From contig CAADRB010000113.1 of NCBI GenBank assembly GCA_900708905.1, forward strand, positions 112,060 through 176,059: a stretch of DNA of 64,000 bases, written 5' to 3'. Position 1 is the first letter of the stretch. Every line of letters begins with the position of its first letter. This DNA is from Hymenolepis diminuta (taxonomy: Eukaryota > Platyhelminthes > Cestoda > Cyclophyllidea > Hymenolepididae). The notes beneath the pieces were generated by a model that was not told the origin of the DNA, ran no database searches, and worked only from the letters and a program-made list of their open reading frames with translations. Positions 42,401 through 56,649 of the stretch are shown one piece after another. The position numbers and the translations under genes were made by a program.

Positions 42401-45400
42401 AGCCCTTGAAATAACTGCACATTCTCTCAATAAAAGTTTTATTCACTCTCTTCTAGCATTTGCTAAAAGGTACGAGTGAAAGTCATAAACTAGAAATAAT
42501 TTTTCCAATAACTCGCTCTAAGAAACCCTTTTTAGTTTAAATTAATAATATTTTTGCCCAAATTAGCAAAAACAAGAAATATGGCATACTGTCGCCTAGC
42601 ACTCGAACAAAAATAACTAACAACAAAATACTACAGATGTGTTGACTATCCGGATATCAGGAGTGACATTTCAACAATATCTGGGAAATATTAGCTTGGA
42701 TCAACTACGAGCGATTATTATACCCCAGCATTTTCCCAGAAATCTGATAATGAGACGAATTATCCAGTAAATGAATCTAATTTTAATGACAGCACAGTCA
42801 CTTTTAGTCCTTGTGTAATTATAAACATATAATAAGCTTAAATGAAGTAATATTTCAAGTTATGCAAAAGGCTTATTTATGATAATGAAATACATGTACT
42901 GAATAATCAGCGGAAACTTAAGTGGCAGCCCATATTTTTAAGTTTTCGTTATTTTTTGCATTTTAAGATTTATTATTTGAGTCTCACAAATGCGAATAGG
43001 TCTATCGAAAAAATAAATTAAAGTTATATGTTTCATGAAATAGTTTTCATTGAGTTTGAACGAAACAGCGGGAAAGTTAAGAAATTGCGCACAACTCCTA
43101 TTATTACAAATAATAAATATCGATCAATATTATTAAGAACTTGCAATGTTTTCAAGTAATTAATAAAAATTAATTTAATTTACTTTACTATTTTGTTTCA
43201 GTTTATTAGAATTGTCGAAAAAGTCCCAACGAAATTTTATTGAATTAAAGTTTTAAACCCTTAACTCTTTTTTCATGACAAAAATAACAATAAATACAAA
43301 TTTCAACTGCTTGTTGGCCAGAATTTTTATCAGGCAGGTCATTCAATCTATTTTTTCATTCAAGAGTTCATGGTGTGAACGATTTTACATAATATCTGGC
43401 AGTTTACAGTCGTGACTTTGAGATAACCGAAGAACGTTAAGTTCAATGCAGGGGGCGTGTTAAAAGTCGAATTTTGGAACTTGAATGCCCATTTCGTTAA
43501 TATCGTACAAGCTCAATGCCAAAAAATTAAATGAAGTAGCTTGACATTGCTCTCAGCAGTTTTTGATTCCTTCTCCTTATAATTTGCTGAACCTTTTGGA
43601 GACCGGCTTCATTCCCCTCCCACCCTTTAGAATCGCAAAATTCTTTTCCATTACTCTAAGTAATGAAAATAAAAATTAATAAACCATTTTACACCATTTT
43701 CGCAGCTGCGGAATATTTTATAGGAGGCGTCAAATATGACTAATTTCATTATATTAACTTAATTAACTAAATATTAAGATATTTTATATTCATCACTACT
43801 ATCAAGGCAAAATTTGCTCATGAAAGTTCGGCCTAAATCTAAATACAGTAAAACCCTCAATCGTGGAAGTATATTTTTTTATTTTTAAGCTAAGTGAAAT
43901 GAGTATTATTCGATGTTTTCTAAGGTAAAGAACTGATTCAAACCATAGTTATCCTAAGTAGAAAGTATTTTTGATCGCTGGATGTATAGCGTTAGTCATC
44001 ATTCCCGTTCATTTTTACTGTATGGATAGATAGCACGACAATAGCTTATTTTTTATAAAAAATTAATATTAAAATATTTTAAAATAGAGCATTACTTACA
44101 AAAATATTTTCCATATTAAGATATGTACAAACTCTTATCATTATGTTGCATTTTCGTTTACAAGCTTCCCGCTGAGTCAGCTCAAAGCATTAAACCTCAT
44201 CGAAATTGAGATCTAGACAGATTTCATTGCAACTGCTTTTTCCTGAAAATTATTCTTTTACAGTTCATAAATTTCCATTTATGCGTGATTACACTGTCTG
44301 GTTTGTCGGAGAAATGCCCAGATGACTCAGCTATGAGTAGAATGTCGGCATTCCTGCATTATTTTCATAATAAACTCATGATATGAGAAGAAATGTCCCT
44401 CCTTACCAACAAAATAATTAGCATTTTCAAAATCCTTCACGCTATTTACAAAATTTTAGGCTTTTCAGTTGCAAAGTTGACTGAAAGATATCAAATCTAC
44501 AGACAAACGCAACCTTTCTTTGCGATCCATAAAATGTGCAATTTCGCTTATATTAACATTCACTCCTGTTTGAAAAATAGTAAACTTGAATTAAAAATAT
44601 TAATTTAATTAGTTTTTGTTTTGGACCAACTCTTTCAGTAATGCTTCAGACCAGTATATAGCAAAACATATTAATGAATTAAACATACGTTTTAATTCGC
44701 CAATAAGTCAATAACTTGAAGAAATATTACTAACTACTACGCGAGATTAGTGATTCACATTAAATTTAAAATGTTATTTTCAGGTGCAACAAGTGGCCAA
44801 AGAAGAAACTGGCCATACAGCCACCCTTTATTTGCTTTTCACAACCAGATTTGTGCTTGCATACAATTGTTCAAATCCATGCTGCTTAACAAAATGAAGG
44901 AAAGACTTTTCTATGAATATAACTTTCAGAGCCAAGTATTGCAAATCAAAACAGGAAAAGAACTTCAAATGCAAAGAAGGTAATCATAAAACCTTGCAGC
45001 GCGCTCTCCTCAATGAACTAGAGCCTGAGAAGTATTATTCTACTGTCAAATTCATAGACTTTATGCACTTCTTAAATAAACTGACTTAACATTTGTTAAA
45101 AAGAAAATAGAACTGCGGCGTTGACTGGTTCTTATCTAATTAACTCAAAATTTTTTCGTATACAAATAGTTTTACATGTGAAAAACACAAAAACCCATGA
45201 GGAATATCATTTTTGGCTCTTGAATGTATAATTTTCATATATAAATATTCGATGCTTTAAAATATATTCTTAAGAATTCACCTATCTTAAGAAAATGAAA
45301 TGATATAACTTAGACGAATGGATAAAAGCTTAGGCGTTTTTATTGGTCGCAAACTTTTACTTAGGTAAAATTCATGTTTTCTAATCTGTAGAATAAAGAG

Positions 45401-47100
45401 TAAAATATGTTTCTTTTTTAGGCGAGTGTGGCTAAATTTTTACAACTATGAACGATGACATTATTGCATAACTTTCACTGCCTCATCTTATTCACAGAAA
45501 TTATAAGAAACTGCTAAAAGGTATTCAAGATATTGCTTTAAAGGCCACCATTTACTTGATAATCTGCAACGAAAATTGTGTTTATCAAAGAAGTTAACAG
45601 CAATTTCAGTTAACATTTTGAGATAACGTCAAAATTCTATCAATTTTCTTGATATTTATCAGCATTGCATTGCTAAGAATGCCTTCTTATGCCAAAATGT
45701 GAAAGTCTGAATGTGGTATTTAGCAAATTAACTTCTATACGCAGCAAAACAAATTTTAATGGACTGCTCGGCATAAGAAATAGGGTATGCAATAACAGTA
45801 ATGTCAGAAGAGGTAGTGGACATTCTGAACAATTCCAAAAATGACTATGTGTTATCCGGACTTACTATCAGTGAGAGATTACGTAACACAGAGAGCTAAC
45901 ATAAATCCTAAATATTTTCTTTGGTATGCGCACTAGTACAGATCCCAAAAGAAAGTCACTTGGTACCGTGGAAAATAAGGTGGTGTATGTTAGGAAAGAA
46001 AAGAAACTTGAAATAATCTCTAAATGAAGCATTTATATCCTATTTTAAGACAGAGCTTAACATACTTTGTTAAAAATTTTGAACTTAATAGGACGCTTAT
46101 ATGAATTGGAAAATATTTATTCATATCTTCCTGATTCATTGGAAAATTACTATAGTGGAAATAGAATTCATAAATTTGTGTGGAAACTCATTTAACATAA
46201 TACCAGAATAAATAGATATAAAGAAGACCAAGTATTTCCTTCAGTTATCTAAGTTGTCATAGGTCTCTTTCGTTAAAATGGTATTGTTCTAAGTATATAA
46301 TATAAATATGTAATCCAACCTCTTGCATAAATGCATTTTTTAAATTAATTAAATATCAAATAAATGTAAAAATTCAATAATAAGTAACATTTCCATGAAT
46401 TTACTGAACATTAAATTATACACAAATCTAGTTAATCAGTGAAAAACGAATTAAGAAGACATTAATTATAATATTTTTCATTAATTACCTGCATTTATCT
46501 TGATTTTTATCATTAACTTCAGTGCAAATATTCGTCCATTTGATGGACGTTATATATATTTTAATAAACATATGCGATACACCAGTGGCAAACCTACAGA
46601 AATCCTTAAAGCCTTATCTCGCCCTTTGTTATTTAAAATAAGATAATTTAGACACAATCAACTTGCTACCGTACAAATTTTGGTTATGGTTTATAATTCA
46701 GAAACATAGACAGATCGTAGGGCATTAGGAAAAAGCCAACGAACAATAGTTATTCGGTAAAAAAACAAAACATATTGAATTTAGAATTTTAAAGTAATAT
46801 CATTTGGATGTGCTGATTTTGCCTCAAATATCCTTCAGTGGTCCAGAGATCCTTTTTATATTCCTTATCCCTACTTTAATTATTTCCCGTTTTCATACCC
46901 TTCACCATAATTAAAATTTGCACAATAGTTTACATTGTCATCGTAATAAAAATAACTTGGACTGAATATTTTTTCATGTCAGTAAGCAATGTCGTTAATT
47001 TTATGACATATAAATAAGAAAGTTTTTCAAATATTTTTTCACTCTGCGGAAGGTTTGTTTATTAGTTAAAAAATTCATTTATTACGGAATGAAAAAGTTA
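39451..47100. other. Long AT-rich stretch, no gene recognised
   Basis: Very AT-rich with short frames only. The plus frame at 44750-44983 and others have no recognisable motifs. No repeat clear enough to report. Confidence 0.45.
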
Positions 47101-47105
47101 CTTAC

Positions 47106-47133
47106 ATGTCTAGCGATACAACTAAAGAATATC
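47106..47133 (-). other. Candidate 28-nt NAV upstream microexon
   Basis: Minus strand: acceptor AGATTCATTTCAG and donor CAT|GTAAGT enclose 28 bases. One frame (YSLVVSLD plus AT) would splice in the phase required by the exon at 35101. The distance is 12 kb and it is short, so chance is a real alternative. Confidence 0.2.
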
Positions 47134-47149
47134 CTGAAATGAATCTTTT

Positions 47150-47345
47150 TATTCCCCCACGGATTTCCCGAGTGATGTAATCCCCTGATAGTAGTTTCCG
47201 CGCGTGTAGATTAACTGGCTTAAAAGCTTTGTGATCGACACTGACTAATTTGAACGTGAAGGCGGCCTGGAGTGCAAATGGCCAGCTTGCCTCCTATTGG
47301 CCGACCATGTGCGACAGTGCGTCCGCGTTAATTTGTAACTTCCAA
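47150..47345 (-). promoter_or_regulatory. GC/CpG-rich island, candidate minus-strand promoter
   Basis: A rise in GC with several CG dinucleotides. On the minus strand there is a GGCCAATAGG (CCAAT-box type) and, further on, AGTCAGTGTCG (initiator-like). It lies just upstream of the candidate microexon at 47106-47133, so it could be a NAV start region. Inference only. Confidence 0.3.
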
Positions 47346-48154
47346 AAACAAAAAATATGTAATTGCAAAAATAATAGAAGTAATTTGTGGTTATCACGTC
47401 AAATTTTCCCTCTACAGAAAATTTTTGTTGTAAGATGAAACTATTGACAAAAATGCAAGACTATTTATCTGCAACTATTATGTTGAAGGACCATTTTAAT
47501 GGCATAAAAAGTGCAATCGAGAGAAATAGAGGAAAATACATTTTTCCTATTACGGCATTAATTATACCTAATTAGTACGAAATCTCCATGCTTTATTAAA
47601 TTTACTATTGTGAATATAGCACACAGTTCAAGTGATACTGAAAACATTAAAATTTGTTTTATTTGACAAATCCGACACACTTGATGTTAAAATATTGCAC
47701 ATTAAGGGAGATTAAATATAAATTTTAGATCACATTTTAAAAAAAAATTAAAAAATTAATGAATAAATAACTTTAAGAAGTCCTGCTAGCTAATTCTTTG
47801 TTATGTACTATTTGAGCTGTTTGCGATTCCTTTTAAATGTAATCATTAATATTGAGGTTCAAGCCCGTTCATGACACTTTGTCAGACAAACCGACACCCT
47901 TCCAAATTAGCAGTGCCGATATGAATGATTATTCTAAAATACTTTATCTTGCTACAAATTAAATAGATATCATGTTTAGGTTTCAAGAAGCCAGTTGAGT
48001 TCCTCATGTGCGATTTTAGAATACGTATATTCTTACTAAATACTTATTGCATTTAACTGACGTCTTTTAAAATTAAGGTTTGAGTAAAGGGATTAATAAC
48101 CTTCAATAGTACCTCAATAAAAGGAAGGGATAGGGAAAATGTTTAATCTCATTC
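47346..48154. other. AT-rich, nothing recognised
   Basis: Short plus-strand frames without family resemblance. Confidence 0.4.
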
Positions 48155-48290
48155 ATGTGCACAGGTGGCGTAAGGTAAGAGATCATGATCTTGATACCCA
48201 CCAGTGACATAAATGGCCAACTGCATTAATAAGGTTTAAATGGCAGAGAGGATGGCAGAAATCGGGTTTATTATCAGGGATGATCCACGA
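48155..48290 (+). mobile_element. Decayed tRNA-derived SINE, copy 4
   Basis: GTGCACAGGTGGCGTAAGG, GAGATCATGATCTTGATACC, CACCAGTGACATAAATGGCC and AACTGCATTAATAAGG follow the family block order. The 3' part is truncated or unrecognisable. Confidence 0.6.
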
Positions 48291-50984
48291 CGTCACCTTT
48301 TTATCCAAAATGTATGATTTTAGAAAACACAAAATCGAGAGAGTGAAATTTCATCTTTGAAATTGAACATTTTAACGCAAGCTTCAATTTCTCCCTGTTT
48401 CTTTCAAATATTTAAAAAGTAGAAGAGAATGTACACCTGGGATTGACGGAAGTTGTAAGAGTGGGCGGAGGCTTGCATTTTGGTGCTGCAAAGCTGTTAG
48501 CCAGAAGAAAAATAACCTCATTCGGACGATTTGTATATCTCTCGCTCGGAAAAAAGTACTTTAAACAGGCTTGATTAATTGCCACTAGAAGGCCTTTTCA
48601 TCAACTGCTAGATCATTTTTTTAACTTTTATAGTTTTGCTTAGCTCATCTGATTGCAATACAAAGGTCATAAGTCCAATAAAGGTCATGAAATAATGGCC
48701 TGCCCCAGTTTTGCGTAACTAAAAAATAAAAAAGATCTGAAAAGCATACATATGAGTATAGAAATCTGCAAATTATTTGCGAATATTAACAGAAAAAAGA
48801 GTGAAAAATTCTCCCATAAAATAAAACTCAGTTGCAAGTAATTCAATCAAGTTAAATAGTTTCAAACCACACCGCAAAACGTAAGTATTTGAATAAACAC
48901 GATTAATTACTACAAATAAATCATAAAATTATTCGCTCAAATACATGAAAGTTGCGATAGATCACCAAATAAATTCTAATTAGTAGTATGCATATTTCTC
49001 TGATTTTACAGCTCACTTCCAAGATAAGGGCCAGATTAAGGGATTTATTAATAAATGATCCACAATTAAATTAAGCTTCTGTTAATGCTAAACAAAATTC
49101 ATGATCACAAATCAAATAGTAAATTTAGACTGCAGTTGAAATTTCCCAATATATTGAGTTTATTATAAGCATGTAAACAATATGGAGGCAAAGACTTAGG
49201 AGAGCATTTTAACCAGGCATTTTGGAACAAAGAAAAAACCCCAAAATTATTTCTATATGTAAAAATCGAATACACACTGGTGACTAATTGCTATTTGCTT
49301 TAAATAAACGAAATTTATTTTAATTGGCAGAACAGGATAATGCAACAGTATTATTCAGTAAACTGAAAAGCATATTCTTCAAAAAATATTTTTGAAAAAT
49401 TTAAAATGCATTTACAAAAAGAGGACAAAAGAAAAAATAATAAATTCATGAAAGAGAGTTTTGATTAAAATGCGGGTAAAAAAGTGAGAGAATGAGCAGT
49501 TGAAAAATTGTTCGTGTTTTCCGAGAGGAAAGACGTTTTTTGCATTTAAATTTACTCTTGTTTATTTTTCCTGTTGATATATGTAAATTTTAGAAAAGGG
49601 AAGTTACTTATTAATTTCTTCATAAGTTGGATCAATTTAAAATCGCTTTTTAATTTAGTTTTCAATTATTATATAAAATTCGTTTTAAAAACATCAAACT
49701 TCCAATCAGTATTTATGTGCAGCATTTTCTGTAGATCAGCAGAAAATCGACAAGTAATCCGATTTATCATTATTTCATCTTGGTCTTAAAAATTGGTTCA
49801 TCATAAAAGTTGATCGACTACAGCAATTCATTATTTCTTCATAGCAAATAACAAAGGAGATCTAATTTAAGAAATCAATGTCATTTGCTGGTAATAATAT
49901 CCCATTTGAACAAGTAGATATTTGATAAATCATCATAAGTAGTTTTTGATAGTTCATGAGCGTCCTAAATTTTACGTGTTAAATAAATGATGGGACGTAA
50001 ATTCAAATGCAATTTCTATTGCAATGTCAGGCTCTTCTATGCTTTTTTAACGCCAAGACATCTAACCTTCTGAGGATTTGATCTATTTGTCCACTAGATG
50101 TGGCTAAGCATAGAGTTGACTCGACCCATGGAGATAAGATAGAACGTGGTTACTCCATGACGATTTATTAAGTAAGCAAAGGCTTCAAATGGGATTACAA
50201 GTTGTCTTCATAATGCTGATTTTTGAAAATCAATACACTCTCCAGATTGATGACTGTTAGGAGCGATAGATGGCTTGTGGACAACTTGTAAGAATTGGTT
50301 ATCCCCTGACAAAAGAATAGACATTGCAGCTTTGACGCTTGTTTTGTCGGCACCCTATCAATCTCTCATAATGGAATTAATATTTTCTAGTTGAATGTAT
50401 ATGTACTTGAATATGTTTCTTGACTGCGGTGTAGAACATTGCAAAATGTGGATAAATACAATATTTTGACTAAATCAAGTGTCAATAAGACGATAACTTA
50501 CAATAGTGGACCCTCCTAGTTTCATCCATTCACAGGTGGTTATAAGTAGAAGCGAATGAATCAAAGCAGCATTACTGACCTCTCAATTAAACCCATAGTC
50601 AATAAACTCTGAATATTGCAGTCATGCACCAAATACTCAGAGATCAAATTAGGAAATTGAGCAGTAAAAATTGAGGCATTGCAAAGCAAATTCTAGTCCT
50701 TTTTTATAAAATGCAGGACACAAAGCTTTCATTCCTTAAATAAAATAAGTTTATCGAAATCCGAAACTAATTGTTAACTCCCATTACTGGAAGTATGCTA
50801 CTTCACGTATTCAGATGCTAACACAGGATTAAAATTTGTGGAAATATTTCCTCCGCTATGATTAATAATGATAATCCTAATGGGATAAAAATTCATGCAG
50901 GGTAATCTAATATTACCTAAATAAGCGAGTTTGCATTTTTAATATCCTATAGTAATAATAATCCCCGAGTCCATTTAGGAGAAA
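48291..50984. other. AT-rich, nothing recognised
   Basis: No supportable gene, RNA or repeat. Confidence 0.4.
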
Positions 50985-51165
50985 GCTTTCTAATGCTCAG
51001 CTTGGATATAGAGAGGTATTATGAGGGCAGATTCCAATTCTGCAATCCTCCATACTAGGCAGACTTAACCATTGTGATTGGCTGTTTCGCTCACTAGGTA
51101 TGGGCGGAAGGGACATGAATCCATGACCTCTGACATGGCTGTCGAGCACATCCTATAATCGAATC
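50985..51165 (-). mobile_element. Decayed tRNA-derived SINE, copy 5 (minus strand)
   Basis: Read on the minus strand: GTGCTCGACAGCCATGTCAG, GGTCATGGATTCATGTCCC (B-box-like), CCAATCACAATGGTTAAG, then GCAGAATTGGAATCTGCCC, CTCTCTATATCCAAGCTGAG and CATTAG. One of the best preserved copies. Confidence 0.65.
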
Positions 51166-54100
51166 GATCATAAGGCAGAAATTAGCATCACTACACTAGA
51201 AATATTCCTGAAGACATGAAGTGGTAAATTAATTTACCAGAGATTCGTAGATGAATTTACAAACATTACTCTGGAAATTAGAAAATAGATTATAACGGCA
51301 GTTCGGTATTATAAAATTTCTAAGGATTAGTGTTGAAATAGCCGGTTACTCCCATGAAAATTAATACCCCATCTGAATGATTAATTTTCTATTTTGGTTT
51401 TCCAATATCTTTATATAAATACCCATCTTCTAAAATCCCCATTCCGTAGCTGGATTATAACTTGCTAAAATTATTAAATAAAAATATAGATTTATTATGG
51501 AAGAACCCTGCTATCTTAAAAGTATGCTGCTTTTTCGGCTTTCAAACTGAACCGACAACAAGCATTAAAGACTGTATTAAGAATTTTATCAGCTGTTCAG
51601 GGAACGAATTACAAAACTTGAACTTCGGAAAGTAAAGCGATGATTTACGAATTACGTTTAACCTGAATCCAAAAATTAAGTGAGGCCCCTTTTCAATTCC
51701 TTCCCTTATCTTTTATCGTAATTAACTTGTTTGATTTCAGTTGCTTCCTCACAATGATGAATTATAAATTTGTATTACTGTATTGCTGTGGGTTATAACT
51801 ATAATGCAGCTGTTTAAGTGAGCTCCTGTCTTAAAACCGCTTTTACATAAATAGCGTAGTTTCCCCTATATTTGCTATTTGGTTGTATCAGAGCGGATCG
51901 GGTTTAAATTGCGGAGTTAGCATTTTAACAACGTGTTTATTTTAAAATCTCATAATGTGTGGAAGGAAGTTAAAAAATTCGTTATTACTGTCAACCATGT
52001 CTTTCAAAACAGCCAGATGTAAAATAAACCCTCCATATAATCGTGCACTTTATCTAGCTATTCACAATTTTAATTTTCAGTTTAGCAAGCCGGTGACGTC
52101 ATGGTTGACGTGTAATTCCGACAATTCAAAGATTACGAAATCGATGATCATCAGTGCTTGCACAGTGATAAAGATGACCAGCTGTGGTGGTTAATTCCAA
52201 TTAACAGGAAAAAGAGGCGGTAGAATGTGAGTTTGTTATAGAAACAGCTCCGCTGTAACTCATGTTTGTTTAAACCAATTGTAGTTGAGACTTTCCCAGT
52301 AATTTTAGCGATTTCCCTGTGTTTTCCGTAAAATGGAACTTTAGCTTATTGCAAATAGTGATTTTCGTGCTTATTCCCGAAAGACATGATTGACGTCCCG
52401 CATACATTTTGTTTATAGCCCAAATTCTGGACCTGCAATAATTTTTAGAACAACCATCCCGTCTGTTAGCTTTGTTTCAGAAATCCATATCAGGGTAAAC
52501 GGTTATGTATGAATAGATTGGCAAACAGGAATAAAAACCTAGTTTCAATCACTACAATATTAATTTTAAGCAAGTTACTAGTTTTGTATTGAACAGGTTT
52601 AAACAAAGTCTTATTGTGGTAACAAATGCCGGTTTAGTAGAGATAGAGATATTTTAATAAAATAATTCGAATTTTTCACTTATTAATTTATTAGATTCGC
52701 TATCAATTTTAAGTTCAGTCTGGCTCATCTCAATTACGTTACGAATACCTTAGTTGATATCAATCATATGTCCATAATTAATATAACAGATAATAAATAC
52801 CGATTTAATCAGTTTGCTAATATGCTCTGAACATCGCCAACATCAACTCACTTTGGGGAATAGGTAAAAGTAGCAGATATTCCTTGGGCTATGACTATCA
52901 GATGAATGGATGCTTGGTGATTAAGAAATAATTATAATTAATTTAATTTGCCAAATGAAATCTGGGGGTTACTTCTGACTTTTTTCGTATTATGGTCCAT
53001 TCCGGATGCTTGTAAAGTTCTACTTTCAGGTTACTTTAAAACGCGCTTTGATTTTTAATAATTGGTGTCATTTTAAACTGCAAAGGGTTGATATTCAGAC
53101 AAATTACGCTTTTAGCTTATAAGCAATTTTACCTTAATGAGAAAGCACTGATATTTAACCGTTTTTGCATTTGCATAATGTAAAACCCATATGAATGAAT
53201 AAATCCGTCACTTTTACATCAAATTCCAGCCAAAATTTTATGATTATTTAACCAAATATGTCACTGTTTTGCTGTATTTGTCTTCAATGTCAAACACAAT
53301 AACCTCGAAGAGTTAAATGCTCTTTAATTTAAGATAACTCTTCTTGAAATATCTTCATGTAGCACACTTGAAGAGTTCAAAACACACACAAAGTCATGTT
53401 ACGTTTTCCATTTGTAATGTTCGGTAACTCTTTACACGTTCTTATTTTTACCCCACGAATGTATTTCCTTTCCTTTTAATAGGAAATTAAAAGTTAATCA
53501 TTACTGGGAGCCCCTTCAAATCAGTTATATAGTAAAACGTCTGATGCTCTCTTTCTAAGCTAAATTACCAAACGTAAAAATTTTAAAACAAAATTGAAAG
53601 GATCTAATCTCTATTTGACACCCAAATAAAAGAATTTCGAAGCCAAAATCATGTTATGAGTGTTTGTGTGTTTGGTATTATGTAAAATCCTAGTAATTTA
53701 GTCTTTAGGCGCATTGCATGCGCTAATCGTTTGAGTTGATAGATAAATTGACTGAAGCTTATTATCAAGCGAGACGTAATATACTGCAGCTGGCGATTAT
53801 CCTTATTTTTCTTCTCTATTCCAGTCTTTTCGAATTAAGGGAGGTCCACATACAATAACCTTTCACGATTATCGTTTTTACATGTCCTTCAGCCACATGA
53901 ACGCGCTCGTTCACTTAGCACTAGTCAACGAAAACGATTGTATTTGCGATGTATGACTTGGTATTTCAGAATGAATGTGTACCACTCCTGCTACGACTAC
54001 GGCATCCAAGAAGAAAAAGGGCGTAAATAATATGCATATATACGAATCTCAGTATAAAACATACAAAGGCTATTCTGAATAAATAAAAGTGATAAGTCAA

Positions 54101-54204
54101 AAGAATGCTTAAATATGACTTCGATAATAGACATCATTGTGAACCTTAATGAGCTCACTTATAATAAAAATGCCTTCGTTATTCGTTCGTGGATGTAGGA
54201 AGAA
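51166..54204. other. AT-rich, no gene recognised
   Basis: Apart from the CRE-like site, nothing is supportable. The plus frame at 51955-52194 shows no known motif. Confidence 0.4.
52094..52101. promoter_or_regulatory. CRE palindrome TGACGTCA
   Basis: A perfect cAMP-response-element octamer, with a TTGACGTG half site 10 bases on. A perfect 8-mer is expected by chance about once per window, so the function is uncertain. Confidence 0.25.
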
Positions 54205-54420
54205 ACAAATGAATCAAAGTGGTCTAACCATTCGTTTAGTTAAATCAACTGGTCAACATGATCAACAAGCGCGAAATTTCAGAATCCCAGGCATCTTACA
54301 AAGTGAATCATACCTCTTAAAAGAAAGTGGCTAATTGAACACTTCCAGAATTCAAATCAAATAAAATTCCAGGCAGTCTCACATCATTTTACATTCCCAT
54401 TCGACCACTTCCTTCATCAA
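54205..54420 (+). repeat. Dispersed repeat B, copy 1
   Basis: Aligns in order with 60165-60410: AAATGAATCAAAGTGGTCTA, AACTGGTCAACATG, AAGAAAGTGGCTAA, CCAGAATTCAAATCAAATAA and TTCGACCACTTCC. Divergence is high. It is probably an old transposon remnant; no coding capacity shown. Confidence 0.45.
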
Positions 54421-55084
54421 TTACCTCAATATTTCGTTATTTTGCGAATTTTGATACTATTCCTTAGATAAAATAGCAAAACGTTCTTGCGTTTCCATAG
54501 ATAATATTGATCATTTGGTCATTATTAAATTCTGTTAAATATAAGACACGGTTCATATCAAGGGCATGATTTGGCCAAACAGGTACGTAATTTTAGGATT
54601 CTAGTGTAGTGAAATGATCTCAATGTAGATCATTGCCGAATCTTTTAAGTAAATTAAAATCCCCGTATGCTCATTTGATGAAACACAAACTCTTCCTTAA
54701 AAGTTTAAATTTGTAAATACTATCTGATTTTAAAGTCATGATTCATTCGATTACTGATAAACGATGCGGTATTTTGCTTTCGGTTCAAGACAAATAATAA
54801 ACAGAATTAAAAATTTCCTTTTTATCTTGTCATTTGACCAGCAGAAAAGGATTATTTTTGAAATGCAGTGATAATGAAACATTGTTTTGGAATGCCTTTA
54901 CATCTGATTATCATGAGAACAGTTCATCGTAACAACAGTAATGATCATCCCTACTATGAACAAATTTTGATGCCATTGATAACCTCCAAAAAAGGGTTTT
55001 CTAGCAGCCATTTTGGTTAGAAGAGAAGCTTCATAGAGCCTTTCGGATGAGGAATCTGAAGTCTATTATCTTTTTGTTATTCTG

Positions 55085-55135
55085 GCTTAGCCAATTAGGT
55101 GTGCACCGACGAATATCGAACCCATGCATCTTAAA
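55085..55135 (-). mobile_element. Possible tRNA-like SINE head fragment
   Basis: Minus strand ATGGGTTCGATATTCGTCGG then TGCACACCTAATTGGCTAAG: a good B box (GGTTCGATATTC) followed by sequence like the SINE middle block. Short and isolated. Confidence 0.35.
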
Positions 55136-56649
55136 ATCACTTTTCATACTTTGAGGATAATTTGGCTCCAAAAAAAACAAAAATGATTTATGAACTCAAA
55201 ACCATAGTTGATGATTTTTTAATAACAATGCAAAATAAACTAATGTTTCTGATTTCCAGTTTTTTTATGAAATCATATTGACTACCTATCTCATGAGTAC
55301 TACTGCTTGAATTCAGAAATTTTGCAACTTTTATAACTGTTTTCTCGTTTACCTTCATCTTGAAAGTATACGTTGCTTTTCTTTACCATATCTCTTAGTC
55401 TGAACTCGATTGGGAGGTTTGTAACCATGGAAATATATAATTGCCAATTTAACCAGAACCTTGTTTTACAATGATCAATTTAGATGAAACTTCATTAATA
55501 AGTATCCAAATGCCATATTACTATAACCCACCTTATGAACAAATGCTACTACATTTTAATCGCCTTGTCATTTTCCGAAGAAATCAAGAGCCAAACTGCT
55601 GGATGCCCTAGCCAGAAGGCGGAAAGAGACTAAATATAAAATAAAACAAACTTTCAGTTATCTGCTAACTTTCCTTCGGCAAGATGAAGAATATATATTG
55701 ATTGTAACTAGATATTTTTATGAGAATGAAGCAAATGCAAGGCATTAGCCTTTCCACTAGCAAACCGAAAAGTGGCTGGATATAACAGCATATATCTCGT
55801 TATGGTAGAGTAAAACAACAATTACAAATTGATAATCAGCTTTAGGGATGAATCATAAGCGGAATAGAGGACGTGGTAAGTAGAAAACTTAATAAAAAAT
55901 AGGGGAATTAAGATTACTATAAAATTAAATTTACTATAAAATTTGGCCTTGCAAATCATCCAAGAAGTGCCAACAACAACTACACTGTCTTTACCAAGTA
56001 GAAAGAAGCTTCAATTAACTAAAGCAAGGATCTTTAGATTTTCCTGATCTAAAATAGCTTGATCTCTGTTAGTTGTTGAGGGAATGATCGTGATATCTTA
56101 AGGATGATTTTTCGACATTTTCTTATCATTTTCAGCCTCCATTTTTGTTTATTTACATAAAATTTCATACTTGTCCGACAATTTGAGGTGTCGACAACTA
56201 AGTGTAGAAAAGCAAGCTTTTAGGAATGGTATAATTTGCATAGGAGCAGCTGACGGTAATTAAAGTTACTGCCATTTTAAAGCCTCAGTAAAAAACGTGC
56301 AACGCCTAACTCAAAAACCTAATGATTCCTTCTTTTAAAAACAATGTTTGGTTTGAAACGACAACTGGCAAAATTTGGATTATTTTCACTAGATTATATA
56401 TCTACTTTTAGTAAAATAAATGCATGAAATTAACTTCACGGTTAATAAATTTATCAAAATATCTTATTGAAATGAATCCGCACCTCACCTTACAAAAACT
56501 TAATAAATTTTCTATGAATAAGTAGAAGAGCTTTTTAGAAAAGATTAGTTTCAATCAAAATCCAAACATTAAGTTTTGTTTAAACGAAAATTATTATTTG
56601 CAAAATAATAATATAAATAGAAAGGAATTGTAAATCCTTTTAAAAATTT
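55136..56649. other. AT-rich, nothing recognised
   Basis: No supportable gene, RNA or repeat. Confidence 0.4.
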
